This document shows, one piece after another, positions 1-8,145 of a stretch of DNA of 10,244 bases. How positions within the stretch are numbered: the first letter of the stretch is position 1; each line of letters opens with the position of its first letter. Under the pieces are notes generated by a model. That model made no database searches. It had not been told where the DNA came from and saw only the letters and a program-made list of their open reading frames with translations. The stretch covers positions 1 to 10,244 of the forward strand of contig CANJJY010000143.1 in NCBI GenBank assembly GCA_947474445.1, written 5' to 3'. Source of the stretch: Oligoflexaceae bacterium (lineage in GTDB: Bacteria; Bdellovibrionota_B; Oligoflexia; Oligoflexales; Oligoflexaceae). The position numbers and the translations under genes were made by a program.

Positions 1-312
1 ATGGGCTCGATGGGTTCGGCGACTGCAGACAACAGGGCGATGGACCCGGGCGATGCGGCCGATGACGCTGAAATCAAAAAGCAACTCGACGCCTGTACTA
101 CAGTAAAGCAGGAGGAACGCGAGAAAATGCACGCTCTCTTCGCTGAAAAAATGGGTGCTCTAAGAGAAGCCCTTGCCGAAATCAAAGTCTTGATGGGGAA
201 CGCCCGGAACTGTTCCGATAAAATTGAAAAAGGTGAAATGCCTAAACCGAGCGACATGCCTGCGCGTCCGAGTGACGAGAAGATTTCCCTCCCGGCGCCA
301 GTTGGCAAATAG
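1..312 (+). CDS. C-terminal part of an unrecognised small protein (5' end probably outside the window)
   Basis: The frame is open from the first base and stops at a TAG at 310-312, giving 103 visible residues. The window opens on an ATG, but with no upstream sequence it cannot be told whether this is the real start; the Gly/Ser/Ala/Asp-rich first 25 residues look more like an internal linker. Residues 24-70 are charged and likely helical (Lys/Glu/Ala/Leu/Met-rich), bracketed by two cysteines at residues 32 and 71 that could form a disulfide if the protein is exported. The tail (about 80-103) is Pro/Ser/Lys-rich and probably disordered. I recognise no family. It converges on xdhC, with a terminator-like repeat between them. 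Coding is supported by the open frame and sensible composition, not by homology. Confidence 0.5.
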   Translation: MGSMGSATADNRAMDPGDAADDAEIKKQLDACTTVKQEEREKMHALFAEKMGALREALAEIKVLMGNARNCSDKIEKGEMPKPSDMPARPSDEKISLPAPVGK

Positions 313-340
313 TCGATTCGTTCTACTTTGAAAACAATGG

Positions 341-361
341 GTGGGAAGTTTAACTTCCCAC
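341..361. terminator. Bidirectional intrinsic terminator between convergent genes
   Basis: This is a perfect inverted repeat: GTGGGAAGTT (341-350), one T, then AACTTCCCAC (352-361). As RNA it would fold as about 8 bp with a 5-nt loop. On the + strand it is followed by a T-rich stretch (362-370), and on the - strand by a looser T-rich stretch containing TTGTTTTC. It sits where the left-edge gene and xdhC converge, so it could end both transcripts. The xdhC stop codon (350-352) lies in the centre of the repeat. Function is inferred from structure and position; the U-tracts are interrupted. Confidence 0.6.
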
Positions 362-1153
362 TTCTTCTTTGCACTTATTTTTCACAGCTATCAATTCCGC
401 AGCGATACTGATCGCGATTTCAGCCGGTTGATGACTATCTATCGTGAGTCCCAGAGGACAGCGAAAGCTTTGCGTCACCTCGGGGGAAAAACCCGCCCTG
501 AGCAGTTCGGCCCGCAGGGCGCGCGCCTTGACCTTGCTCCCGATCACGCCGATGTAAGGACGGCCCCCATGCTTGAGCAGCTGCTCGAGGATAGGGCGGT
601 CGGTATCATGCCCCTTGGTGACCAGCACGCAGTAGGTGTTGAGCGGAAGATCTTGCGCGTAGGTGGCCAGATTATCACAGAGTTGGATCTTGAGATTCTC
701 GAGTGGAGGAAGCTTCGCTAACCATTCAGGCCGCGTATCGATGCAGGTCACCGAGCAGTCGAGAAGAGCCAGAGTGCGAATGAGGGCCTGCCCGACATGC
801 CCTGCGCCAAACACGGCGATCGACCAAGGTCGCGCTCGAATCGTCTCGAACAGAAAATGAACAACACCCCCGCAGCTCATTCCCACATCGCGCTGCAGAT
901 CCCAGCGGAGGTAGACGGGAGCTTGAGGGCCGCCCTTGGCGAGACTCTCACCCGCGTAGCGGATAGCCTGCGCTTCGACCTTGCCACCCCCGATCGTGCC
1001 CCAGATCAATCCCTCTGCGCCTATGATCGCTTTGGCTCCCTCATCCTGAGGGGCATGACCTTCGCTCTTCACCCAGGTGACAGCGACAAAATCTTGTCCC
1101 GCTTCGAGCAAGGCTTGGGCCTTCTGAAAATAAGCTTGAGCCGATCGATTCAT
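350..1153 (-). CDS. xdhC: XdhC, molybdenum cofactor insertion chaperone for xanthine dehydrogenase
   Basis: XdhC-family proteins bind the molybdenum cofactor, protect it while its sulfido ligand is added, and hand it to apo-XdhB in the cytoplasm. The 267-residue product has both expected halves. The N-terminal XdhC/CoxI part carries GGGKVE (residues 54-59) and MSCGG (92-96) followed by a conserved-type Glu at 103. The C-terminal Rossmann part carries GAGHVG (116-121), an acidic-turn CIDTRPEW segment near 137-144, TKGHDTD (189-195) and YIGVIGSK (200-207). The frame extends upstream to 1321, but only inside xdhB. The ATG at 1153 gives a normal N-terminus and overlaps the xdhB stop in an ATGA, indicating translational coupling. 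It is the last gene of the minus-strand run, and its last codons lie in the terminator-like repeat. Confidence 0.93.
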   Translation of the reverse strand: MNRSAQAYFQKAQALLEAGQDFVAVTWVKSEGHAPQDEGAKAIIGAEGLIWGTIGGGKVEAQAIRYAGESLAKGGPQAPVYLRWDLQRDVGMSCGGVVHFLFETIRARPWSIAVFGAGHVGQALIRTLALLDCSVTCIDTRPEWLAKLPPLENLKIQLCDNLATYAQDLPLNTYCVLVTKGHDTDRPILEQLLKHGGRPYIGVIGSKVKARALRAELLRAGFSPEVTQSFRCPLGLTIDSHQPAEIAISIAAELIAVKNKCKEEVGS

Positions 1154-3576
1154 CGCGTATCTCTTTCCTGGTGCGATGCTGTTTCCCAGCTCGCGAAGAG
1201 TTCGGGCTTTAAGAGGCGGAGCAGAACTTCCGCCGTCGCAGGAATCGGCAGATCGCAGGCCTCCTGCCGGCGACCCTCGGCGCGTCGCCGCGATCGAATC
1301 GCATCGCGCAGGGCATTCCACACCGAAAAACTCAGCATCAGCGGCGGCTCACCGACCGCTTTGGTTCCCCGAATATTGGCGAGGTTGTCAGGGTTCTCGA
1401 GCAATTCAATCGTGAACTGGCGCGGCATATCGTGGACGCTAGGTATCTTATAGGTACTCGGCGCATGAGATCGCAATCGACCTCCGTCGTCGTAATAGAG
1501 AGCTTCGCTCGTCACCCACCCGAGACCTTGCACGAAGGCACCCGCGATTTGTCCTTTATCGAGCGCGGCATTGATCGGTCGACCGACGTCCATCAGAATA
1601 TCGGTGCGCAAGACCTTCACCGCACCGGTGAAGCGATCGATCTCAACTTCGCTGCAGGCGACCCCCTGCGTATAGTAGAGAAAAGCCCGACCTTGACCGG
1701 TCAACTTGTTGAATCCGAGATGGCGAAATTTAGTGAACCCATAATCGCAGAGCGAGATCCGATTGAAGTAAGCCTCAGCCACTAGAGTCGTAAAAGGCAG
1801 GGCCTGATCGCGTCGATCGGGAGGATAAACGAGACCACCAGAAAAAATGCAGAGGCCCTTGTCTCCGCCGCCACCCTCTTCAACTTCGATTTCCGGCTGA
1901 GTCCCAAGACCCGCCGTCTTCTGCGCCCAATGTTCGGGTGGCCGCCTGAGCAGTTGGTAGAAGAGAGAAGAGAGACGGGCTTTGATCCTGTCACAGGCAG
2001 CGATCGCTGCGGCCCCATTGATATCGGTACCTGTCGATGCCGCTGTCGGTGAGGTGTTAGCGTTTTTTTCCGTCGAAGTGCTCATAACTCGGATCGATTC
2101 AAAAGGGAGGCCCAAGGAATCAGCCACCAGAGCGGCGATGCGGGTGTGCACGCCTTGTCCCATTTCAACTGCACCAGTCGACACCTGGACACTGCCATCG
2201 CGCTGAATGTTGAGCAGAGCGTTGCCTTGATTTAGAAAACGCGTGGTAAACGAAATGCCAAACTTGATCGCCGTCAGCGCCATGCCGCGCGGATGCCGAT
2301 TCAAATCCTGATTCCACAGGGCAAGAGCGTGCCGCCTCTGCCGGTAGTCCGCACTGGCCTCAAGCTGCTCGAAGAGGCGCGGCAGCATATTGTTGTCGAC
2401 CGTTTGCCCATAGGGGGTGATCGCTCGCTCGCCTGCGCTATAGCAATTGATGCGTCTGACGTCGAGAGCATCTAAATCGAGCGCCGCCGCGATCTCTTCC
2501 ATAATGCTTTCAATCAATGCCACGCCTTTGGGTCCACCGAAGCCGCGAAATGCTGTATGCGGATGAAAGTGGGTGCGACATACCTGGCCTTTGACGGTCA
2601 CATGGGGAATAAAATAGGCATTGTCGCAGTGAAGCAAGGCTCGCTCCATAATCGCCGTCGAAAGATCGGCATAAGCGCCTCCATCGCTGAACAGTTCCGC
2701 TTCCAAAGCGAGCATGCGCCCGTCCTTGTCAAAGCCCGCCTGGTAGCGAATTTGAAAGGGGTTGCGTTTGCCCGTGATGATCATGTCTTCATCTTTGCTC
2801 AGAACCAGCCGGGCGGGACATCCACTCGCTCGCGCAACGGCCGCCGCATAGACGGCGAAAGGCGCCGCCTGAGTCTCTTTGCCCCCAAAGCCACCGCCCA
2901 AACGTTTGCAGATGCACACCACATCGCTTTGCTTCAGACCGAGCGCTTCTGCTACCAGGTGCTGTGTTTCCGTCGGATGCTGGGTGGACGCATGCACTTC
3001 CAACTGGCCATCTTCCCGCGGATAGGCGATGGCAGCCTGATTCTCGAGATAAAAATGTTCGGCACCGCGAATGATCAGCTGTCCTGTGAGTCGATGCGGA
3101 GCCGCCTGCAAAGCGCCTTGACTCTGACCCCGCTGAATGCTGCGCCCGGGACCGATAAAACTCTGCGCCGCGATCGCGGCATCGATCGACAAAATCGCCG
3201 GCAGCGGCACATAGGACACGCGCAGGGCTTTCTGTGCAGCGCTGAGAGCCGATTTAGTCCGCGCTCCGATCACGGCAACGACCTCACCAGCGTATCGGAC
3301 TTCAGCGTCGGCTATAAAAGGCTGTTCAGAAAAAATGCTGCCCCAATGGTTCTGATGCAGATCGCGCGCCGTCAGGACACAGACGACGCCAGGAACTTTG
3401 AGAGCTGCCGCGGTATTGATGCCGCCGATACGCGCATGGGCGTGAGGACTGGTGACGAGACCGACGAACAGTTCATTTTTCAAAAAAGGGCGATCATCGA
3501 TGTACTCGGCTCGTCCGCTGACGTGAGCCAAGGCTGATTCGTGCATGCGATTGGGATCAAAGGCATCGCTCGCCAT
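1150..3576 (-). CDS. xdhB: XdhB, xanthine dehydrogenase molybdopterin-binding subunit
   Basis: This is the catalytic subunit, hydroxylating hypoxanthine to xanthine and xanthine to urate at a Mo-pterin centre. The 808-residue length fits the family (about 780 in Rhodobacter). Motifs in order: SGRAEYIDD (20-28), STQ with Gln199, GGGFGGKE (227-234), IMERALLH with Arg312, FRGFGG (343-348), KFGISF (438-443), EMGQG (471-475), TSPTAAST, GAFVQGLGW and KAVGEPP with Glu743. By hand alignment these give the Q767, E802, R880, F914, F1009 and E1261 equivalents of bovine xanthine oxidoreductase, the set expected for a purine-oxidising enzyme. The frame runs up to 3657, but ATG 3576 has GGGGAGGA six bases upstream and begins just before the conserved N-terminus. 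It overlaps xdhA by 20 bp. A Gly/Glu-rich stretch near residues 560-570 lies in a usually variable region. Confidence 0.96.
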   Translation of the reverse strand: MASDAFDPNRMHESALAHVSGRAEYIDDRPFLKNELFVGLVTSPHAHARIGGINTAAALKVPGVVCVLTARDLHQNHWGSIFSEQPFIADAEVRYAGEVVAVIGARTKSALSAAQKALRVSYVPLPAILSIDAAIAAQSFIGPGRSIQRGQSQGALQAAPHRLTGQLIIRGAEHFYLENQAAIAYPREDGQLEVHASTQHPTETQHLVAEALGLKQSDVVCICKRLGGGFGGKETQAAPFAVYAAAVARASGCPARLVLSKDEDMIITGKRNPFQIRYQAGFDKDGRMLALEAELFSDGGAYADLSTAIMERALLHCDNAYFIPHVTVKGQVCRTHFHPHTAFRGFGGPKGVALIESIMEEIAAALDLDALDVRRINCYSAGERAITPYGQTVDNNMLPRLFEQLEASADYRQRRHALALWNQDLNRHPRGMALTAIKFGISFTTRFLNQGNALLNIQRDGSVQVSTGAVEMGQGVHTRIAALVADSLGLPFESIRVMSTSTEKNANTSPTAASTGTDINGAAAIAACDRIKARLSSLFYQLLRRPPEHWAQKTAGLGTQPEIEVEEGGGGDKGLCIFSGGLVYPPDRRDQALPFTTLVAEAYFNRISLCDYGFTKFRHLGFNKLTGQGRAFLYYTQGVACSEVEIDRFTGAVKVLRTDILMDVGRPINAALDKGQIAGAFVQGLGWVTSEALYYDDGGRLRSHAPSTYKIPSVHDMPRQFTIELLENPDNLANIRGTKAVGEPPLMLSFSVWNALRDAIRSRRRAEGRRQEACDLPIPATAEVLLRLLKPELFASWETASHQERDTR

Positions 3577-5062
3577 GGCTGTCCTCCCCGGATGCGGCCC
3601 GGATTGCGCCCGGCTGAAATTCAGACGAGCCATCCAGCTCAGAGCAGTAGCGCTCAAATAACTGAGCGACCAACACGCGCCGATAGGCAGCCGACCCTCG
3701 GAGATCCGACAGAGGAGCGATGGCGCATTGGATCAACTCCTGAGCTTTGGCACAGACCTCAGAGCTGAGTGATTGGCCGCGAAGATAGGCTTCTGCCGCC
3801 TGGCAACGGATCGCCAGCGGTCCGACTCCTCCATAGGCGATGCGAGCCTCGGCTATTACACGCGCGGAGGCGCCAGTGGCTTTGAACCGAAAGGCAAAGG
3901 CGGCATTGACGGTAGCGATATCGAGATCGCGGCGCTGCGAGACCTTATAGAGCCGCAGATGATCCCTGGCCTCGAGTCGTTTGAACTTTACGGTGGTGAT
4001 GATCTCATCTGGTTTGAGACTCAGCTGCCGATAGCCGCGATAAAGCGCGGAGAGTTCAATCTCTCGCGTCGAGCGTCCTCGCAAGACGATCACCGACGCC
4101 TCACTCACCAGCAAAAAGGGCAAGCTATCGCCGATCGGTGATCCATTGGCAATATTGCCGACCAGCGTCGCCATATTCTTTATCTGCGGCGACGCGAAAA
4201 TATTCAGATTGCGCGCCCATTCAGGTAGAGCCGTTTCGCAGGCACGACGCAACTGGGCGAGAGTCACGCGCGCTCCGCAGCTCACCTGGCCTTGCGTCAC
4301 GCGCACGCGATAAAGTTCAGGGATCAGATGGAGACTTAGAAAACAGTTTGGGACTGCCTTGCCTTTGTTCATCTCCACGCCGAGATCGGTAGCCGCGGAG
4401 ATCAGACGGGCTTCAGGATACCGCCGCTTGATCGCTGCGGCCTCAGCGAGGGTTGCTGGGGCAAAAAATCGGCCCTTTTCGGTGTCAATGACCAGGGAAA
4501 CTTTTGAAACGGCCTTCAGCACGCGACGGGTTTCGAGCGAAGTCTTTAGAATTTCTTGCTTCTCGCGGTTCACTTGAAGAGCGGCTTCCACGAGCGGTGC
4601 ATAGCCGGTGCAGCGACAGAGATTGCCAGTCAAATAATTTTTTACGCTCTGTGCATCGAGCCCAGGTCCACTCCGCTGCACGCAGGCTGTGATCGCCATG
4701 ACGAAACCGGGCGTACAGTACCCGCATTGACTCCCATGACAGCGCGCGACGGCCTCCTGCACAGGCGAGAATTGTCCGCGCGGCGCCAGCCCTTCGACGG
4801 TGATGATGGAACAGCCATCCAGTTGCGCCATCATCACGATACAGGAATTGATGACCTCGTAATCTTCCGAGCCCAGGCCTTTCACCGAGGCGCGCAAGAC
4901 CGTGCAGGCCCCACAGTCACCTTCGGCGCAGACGATCTTGGTGCCGACTAGTCCGCAACTATAACGCAGGTAATCAGCCAGCATCATAAAGGCTTCATCA
5001 CCAGCTATCTCATGCCTGACGTCGTTGATCACGACCGTCGCTGCCTTGCGCAATTGCCCCAT
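3557..5062 (-). CDS. xdhA: XdhA, xanthine dehydrogenase iron-sulfur/FAD subunit
   Basis: This subunit passes electrons from the Mo site in XdhB through two [2Fe-2S] clusters to FAD and on to NAD+. The 501-residue product has the full order of domains. A plant-type ferredoxin domain carries Cys45, Cys50, Cys53 and Cys74 (CAEGDCGACTV). The all-helical second cluster domain carries Cys113, Cys116, Cys149 and Cys151 (SQCGYCTPGF and NLCRCTGY). The FAD-binding domain (about 195-370) contains ISAATDLGVEMNKG and VGNIANGSPIGDSLP, followed by the CO-dehydrogenase flavoprotein C-terminal domain (about 370-480) with QRRDLDIATV. The ATG at 5062 has AGGGAGG four bases upstream. The gene starts 24 bp after the YdcZ-like gene and its 3' end overlaps xdhB. 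Whether NAD+ or oxygen is the acceptor cannot be settled by eye; bacterial XdhABC enzymes normally use NAD+. Confidence 0.95.
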   Translation of the reverse strand: MGQLRKAATVVINDVRHEIAGDEAFMMLADYLRYSCGLVGTKIVCAEGDCGACTVLRASVKGLGSEDYEVINSCIVMMAQLDGCSIITVEGLAPRGQFSPVQEAVARCHGSQCGYCTPGFVMAITACVQRSGPGLDAQSVKNYLTGNLCRCTGYAPLVEAALQVNREKQEILKTSLETRRVLKAVSKVSLVIDTEKGRFFAPATLAEAAAIKRRYPEARLISAATDLGVEMNKGKAVPNCFLSLHLIPELYRVRVTQGQVSCGARVTLAQLRRACETALPEWARNLNIFASPQIKNMATLVGNIANGSPIGDSLPFLLVSEASVIVLRGRSTREIELSALYRGYRQLSLKPDEIITTVKFKRLEARDHLRLYKVSQRRDLDIATVNAAFAFRFKATGASARVIAEARIAYGGVGPLAIRCQAAEAYLRGQSLSSEVCAKAQELIQCAIAPLSDLRGSAAYRRVLVAQLFERYCSELDGSSEFQPGAIRAASGEDSHGERCL

Positions 5063-5086
5063 AGTCCCTCCCTTTCCCCAAGCTCT

Positions 5087-5536
5087 TCAATCGTTCGGAC
5101 GAAACGATAGATAGGCCCCTAGCAATACACAGACGAGTCCAAGCACGCGCCAAGCGGTGACGGGACGACCGCTGCTCCACAGGTCGTAGACAAAACTCGT
5201 CACGACCTGGCCACACAGGACGGCTACAATCGTCGGAAACGCACCGAAAGCACGGATGGCTAAAGGGACGCCAAAGACGAGCGCAAATCCCATGAGACCT
5301 GGGATCACAAACCAAGCGTGCCATTCACCTGTCATGCGAGGTCTGAGATAGCTTGGGAGACGATCACCAGCAAGATAGCAGAATAATAGGGCGGATGTAG
5401 CTAGAGAAACGAGAACGAGACTATTTAACCATGCGGCAAAGGGCAAGCCTCTTTGCTCGAGAATCAAGCGATTGAGCAGAGGCTGGAACACCACGAGACT
5501 GCCCAATAGAAAAGGGAGCGCGATCCATGGATTCAA
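5087..5536 (-). CDS. YdcZ/DUF606-type small integral membrane protein (DMT superfamily)
   Basis: A 149-residue, very hydrophobic protein with about five predicted membrane segments (roughly 3-23, 33-58, 74-97, 101-121 and 130-146). The first helix contains the family-like GSLVVFQPLLNRL pattern, and the fourth contains AVLCGQVVTSFVYDLW, resembling the GQ...S...D signature of the DUF606 (YdcZ) branch of the drug/metabolite transporter superfamily. Length fits the family (140-150). The frame extends to a TTG at 5557, but I prefer the TTG at 5536, which has AAGGGGAG seven bases upstream and starts directly at the first helix. It lies 35 bp after a glycosyltransferase gene and 24 bp before xdhA, so co-transcription is likely. 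Its substrate is unknown; a purine-related substrate would be only a guess from position. Confidence 0.85.
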   Translation of the reverse strand: MNPWIALPFLLGSLVVFQPLLNRLILEQRGLPFAAWLNSLVLVSLATSALLFCYLAGDRLPSYLRPRMTGEWHAWFVIPGLMGFALVFGVPLAIRAFGAFPTIVAVLCGQVVTSFVYDLWSSGRPVTAWRVLGLVCVLLGAYLSFRPND

Positions 5537-5543
5537 GGCTTTG

Positions 5544-5551
5544 CTCCCCTT
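5544..5551 (-). promoter_or_regulatory. Ribosome binding site deciding a TTG start
   Basis: On the minus strand AAGGGGAG stands seven bases before the TTG at 5536. The alternative in-frame TTG at 5557 lies upstream of this site and has no comparable purine run, so the site supports the shorter YdcZ-like protein. Confidence 0.6.
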
Positions 5552-5571
5552 TACCAAAATAAAATCCTAGC

Positions 5572-6882
5572 CTAGGCCGACTTTCCGAGAGAGGAAACCC
5601 TCACTGAAGGAGGCAGAAAAGCGGGTCGATGTCCCTGGTGCAGACACCAGCGCAAAACAGCAGTCGTCTGCTGCGCTTTGCCTTCCCAGCTCAAGCGGAG
5701 GCGCGCAAAGGCCTGACCTGCCTTGGAGAGTTCTTCGAGCTTCTGCCGATTCTTATCGAGCGTCTGCAAAATCTCGCTGATGCGCGCGACGCTGCTGGCC
5801 TCATCACTCAAGGGTACTTTGTAGCCGATCTCATCGTGAACAATGTCGCCAGGACCGCCGTAATCAGAAACGATGGGCACCGTCCCGCAAGCCAAGGCTT
5901 CAAAGACCACACCGCCTCCGAACTCGCGGACCGAGGGAAACACGAGCACATCAGCGCCGGCTATCGCCTGAATCGCTTCGGCATGCGGCAGGACTCCGGT
6001 AAAGCTCACCGCGTCCTTGATACCCAATTCCTGGCAAAGCGCTTCAAGTCGCGCGCGTTCTGGCCCTTCGCCGACCACCTTGAATTGCGCTCGCCCCACT
6101 TTAAGCAAAGGCGCTGCACCTTTCAAGGCGAGATCGCAGGCTTTGAAAGGGACCAAACGCCCGACGAAGAGAAACTCCAATTTTTTCTGGGCTGGCCTCG
6201 TAGGACGCTCGCGTATCATATCTTCGCGGATGCCGTTTTCAGGGATAAAGAATAGTTTGTGAGCGTAGGACTTATATTCGGTATAGGTTTGCGACGAGCC
6301 GACGATGATCGCCTGCGCGTTGCGATAAGTAGCGCGGGCAAAGGGTAGGAGCCGATAGAGAAAGCGAAGACTCGAAATCCATTCGCGCTGACGGGTCGCT
6401 TGCTCAAAGCCCTTGGGCCAGGGTAATCCCCCATTGATAGGCCCGATCACAAAGGGAACCTTGCTGCGCCGAAGACACCAGGCCATCACGCTGGGAAGTA
6501 CAGGAGCCACAGGCGTCACACGGAGGACGACATCGAAGTCACCGGCTTCGATTCGACTCCTCAGCATCTTCCAGACTTTCCATTCGAAAGCCCAGTAGAA
6601 AGGCAGTCGAAAGGCTGTCAAGGCCTGACTCCCATAGTCATACTTGAAGATGTGCTTGACGCCCCAAGCAAAGATGCGATCGCCCGTCCCGAGACTACAG
6701 GGAATAATGGCTGCAAAAGGCACGTTTTTACGCGCGACGGCAGCGGCATTTTCCACGTGAGTCACGAGAGTGACCTGATGCATCTGAGCGAGGGCCGCGC
6801 TGTGATGATAGCCAACCAGTGGTACGCTGACCCAATCGGGATTATTCTGCTCAGAGAGAAGGAGGATGCGCAAGGGCTTCAT
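5572..6882 (-). CDS. GT4-family glycosyltransferase (group 1)
   Basis: A 436-residue GT-B fold enzyme that probably transfers a sugar from an activated nucleotide donor to a surface or exported glycan on the cytoplasmic side of the membrane. The N-terminal acceptor half has the β1 segment LRILLLSEQNNPDW (4-17), RVTPVAPVLPS (121-131) and VIGPINGGLPWPKG (145-158). The C-terminal donor half has FLFVGRLVPFK with Arg242 and Lys247, VVGEGPER (269-276), and the EX7E motif Glu320-Glu328 in EFGGGVVFEALACG. These are the retaining GT4 nucleotide-binding elements. ATG 6882 begins immediately before the first strand; the upstream sequence has only a modest GAGAGAG ribosome site. It lies 25 bp after the other glycosyltransferase and 35 bp before the YdcZ-like gene. 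Donor and acceptor cannot be read from sequence. Confidence 0.9.
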   Translation of the reverse strand: MKPLRILLLSEQNNPDWVSVPLVGYHHSAALAQMHQVTLVTHVENAAAVARKNVPFAAIIPCSLGTGDRIFAWGVKHIFKYDYGSQALTAFRLPFYWAFEWKVWKMLRSRIEAGDFDVVLRVTPVAPVLPSVMAWCLRRSKVPFVIGPINGGLPWPKGFEQATRQREWISSLRFLYRLLPFARATYRNAQAIIVGSSQTYTEYKSYAHKLFFIPENGIREDMIRERPTRPAQKKLEFLFVGRLVPFKACDLALKGAAPLLKVGRAQFKVVGEGPERARLEALCQELGIKDAVSFTGVLPHAEAIQAIAGADVLVFPSVREFGGGVVFEALACGTVPIVSDYGGPGDIVHDEIGYKVPLSDEASSVARISEILQTLDKNRQKLEELSKAGQAFARLRLSWEGKAQQTTAVLRWCLHQGHRPAFLPPSVRVSSLGKSA

Positions 6883-6907
6883 GAAAAGTCTCTCTCACTC
6901 GAATAGG

Positions 6908-8107
6908 TCAGGAAACACTTTGTCCCTGAGCGGATTGCTGGATCTTATCGTAAAACTGCTGGGCAAACATCTGCGCCGAAAAACTCTTGACGGCTTTGAG
7001 GCGGGCCTGTTGACCGAGCCTTTGCCGCAGCTCGCGATCGCGAGCCAATTCGACAAAGGCGCGGGCTAATCCTGCCACATCCTCTTGCGCGATGAGGTAT
7101 CCGTCTTCACCCGGCTGGATCATCTCGGGGGTTCCCCCGATGATCGAACTGATGACGGGAAGACCACAGGCCATCGCTTCCATAACCGAGACCGGCGCAG
7201 CTTCACCGAGACCGACGCTGGATAGTACGAAGGCATCGGCTTTTTGCAAAAAGGCGAGCACTTCATCTTCGCCGGCCGTGCCGAGCAATCGGGCTTTTCC
7301 CGTCAAACCGAGAGCGAGTATTTCCGCTTCGAGTTCCGCCCGCATCTCACCTTCGCCGACGATGCTATATTCGACCGCGGCCCCTTGATCGATGGCGGCC
7401 CGCATCGCGCGCAGAGCGTAGACGTGGCCCTTGCAAGCAGCCAAGCGGGCAACGGTGATGAGTTGCAAAGGGCCTTCGGCTGTTTGAGCGATGGGCTTAA
7501 AACGATCGACATCGACGCCCATGCGAATGACGGGCAGAAAGCTGATGGGAAAACCTAAAGCGTCTTGAACTTGCTTTTGAAGGGCATAGGTGACGACAGC
7601 GACAAATCGAGCTTCGGCGAATTTAGCCCGATGGCCTGTCCCATAAACGGGCAAATCTCCATGTAGGGTGAGACTGAAAGGCAGTTGCTTCGACAATGAT
7701 GCGAGCGCCAGCAAATGACCGACATTCGCGCAGCTGTGCCCGTGCACATGGTCGATCTGATGCTGAGACGCATAGCGCAGAAGATCGGCTGCACAGAGAC
7801 AGAGGCCAATCAATTTGAGTTTGTCTTTGAGGGCGGTATTCTCGACTCGCAGAATATACTGCAGCATGCGCAGAAAAAGGAGGGGATGGAGCGCGAGATA
7901 GAAGAGAGACGAAGGCAAGGGCGGAGGAAAGAGGTAGTGAGTCTCTTTCTGTGCAGCAGCAGCGAAGGCATGGCGACTGAGCTGCTGCGGATGCCGGGTC
8001 GAAAGCAAATGAACGCTTGCGCCGATGCGCTTGAGAGCTTGAATCTCACGCCAAAAGAAAACGTGCGTCTGCGCCGGAAACTCAGGAACCAAGTATGCAA
8101 TCCGCAT
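6908..8107 (-). CDS. GT4-family glycosyltransferase, WcaL/colanic-acid-like
   Basis: A 399-residue GT-B glycosyltransferase. The opening MRIAYLVPEFPAQTHVFFWR, followed by EIQALKRIG, is typical of the branch related to colanic acid WcaL and other exopolysaccharide enzymes (consensus of the type IAYLVs.FP..setF...EI..L...G). Other features are DHVHGHSCAN (119-128), LTLHGDLPVYG (146-156), a donor-site Arg221/Lys226 pair in ARLAACKGH, VGEGEMR (250-256) and the EX7E pair Glu302/Glu310 in EAAPVSVMEAMACGLPV. The frame continues upstream to ATG 8131 and TTG 8137. I prefer ATG 8107 because the first β-strand starts there, as is normal for the family. It lies 38 bp after the barrel protein gene and 25 bp before the second glycosyltransferase. 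The exact glycan is unknown. Confidence 0.9.
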   Translation of the reverse strand: MRIAYLVPEFPAQTHVFFWREIQALKRIGASVHLLSTRHPQQLSRHAFAAAAQKETHYLFPPPLPSSLFYLALHPLLFLRMLQYILRVENTALKDKLKLIGLCLCAADLLRYASQHQIDHVHGHSCANVGHLLALASLSKQLPFSLTLHGDLPVYGTGHRAKFAEARFVAVVTYALQKQVQDALGFPISFLPVIRMGVDVDRFKPIAQTAEGPLQLITVARLAACKGHVYALRAMRAAIDQGAAVEYSIVGEGEMRAELEAEILALGLTGKARLLGTAGEDEVLAFLQKADAFVLSSVGLGEAAPVSVMEAMACGLPVISSIIGGTPEMIQPGEDGYLIAQEDVAGLARAFVELARDRELRQRLGQQARLKAVKSFSAQMFAQQFYDKIQQSAQGQSVS

Positions 8108-8145
8108 AGAGCCTATCGCCTTCCTCTTCATTCGCAAGGGATGAG

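Noticed and set aside
797..1453. + strand open frame of 218 codons across the xdhB/xdhC junction
   Set aside because: It is antisense to both genes, Arg/Ser-rich in composition, and without motifs.
2557..3537. Long + strand open frame of 326 codons opposite xdhB
   Set aside because: It is entirely antisense to a gene with unmistakable conserved motifs, and its translation has no recognisable domain; long antisense frames are common opposite GC-rich genes.
5629..6255. + strand open frame of 208 codons opposite a glycosyltransferase
   Set aside because: It is an antisense shadow; the minus-strand frame carries the full GT4 motif set.
7031..7044. 14-bp perfect palindrome CTCGCGATCGCGAG
   Set aside because: It lies inside a glycosyltransferase coding region in a window rich in GATCG-type words, and codon content explains it.
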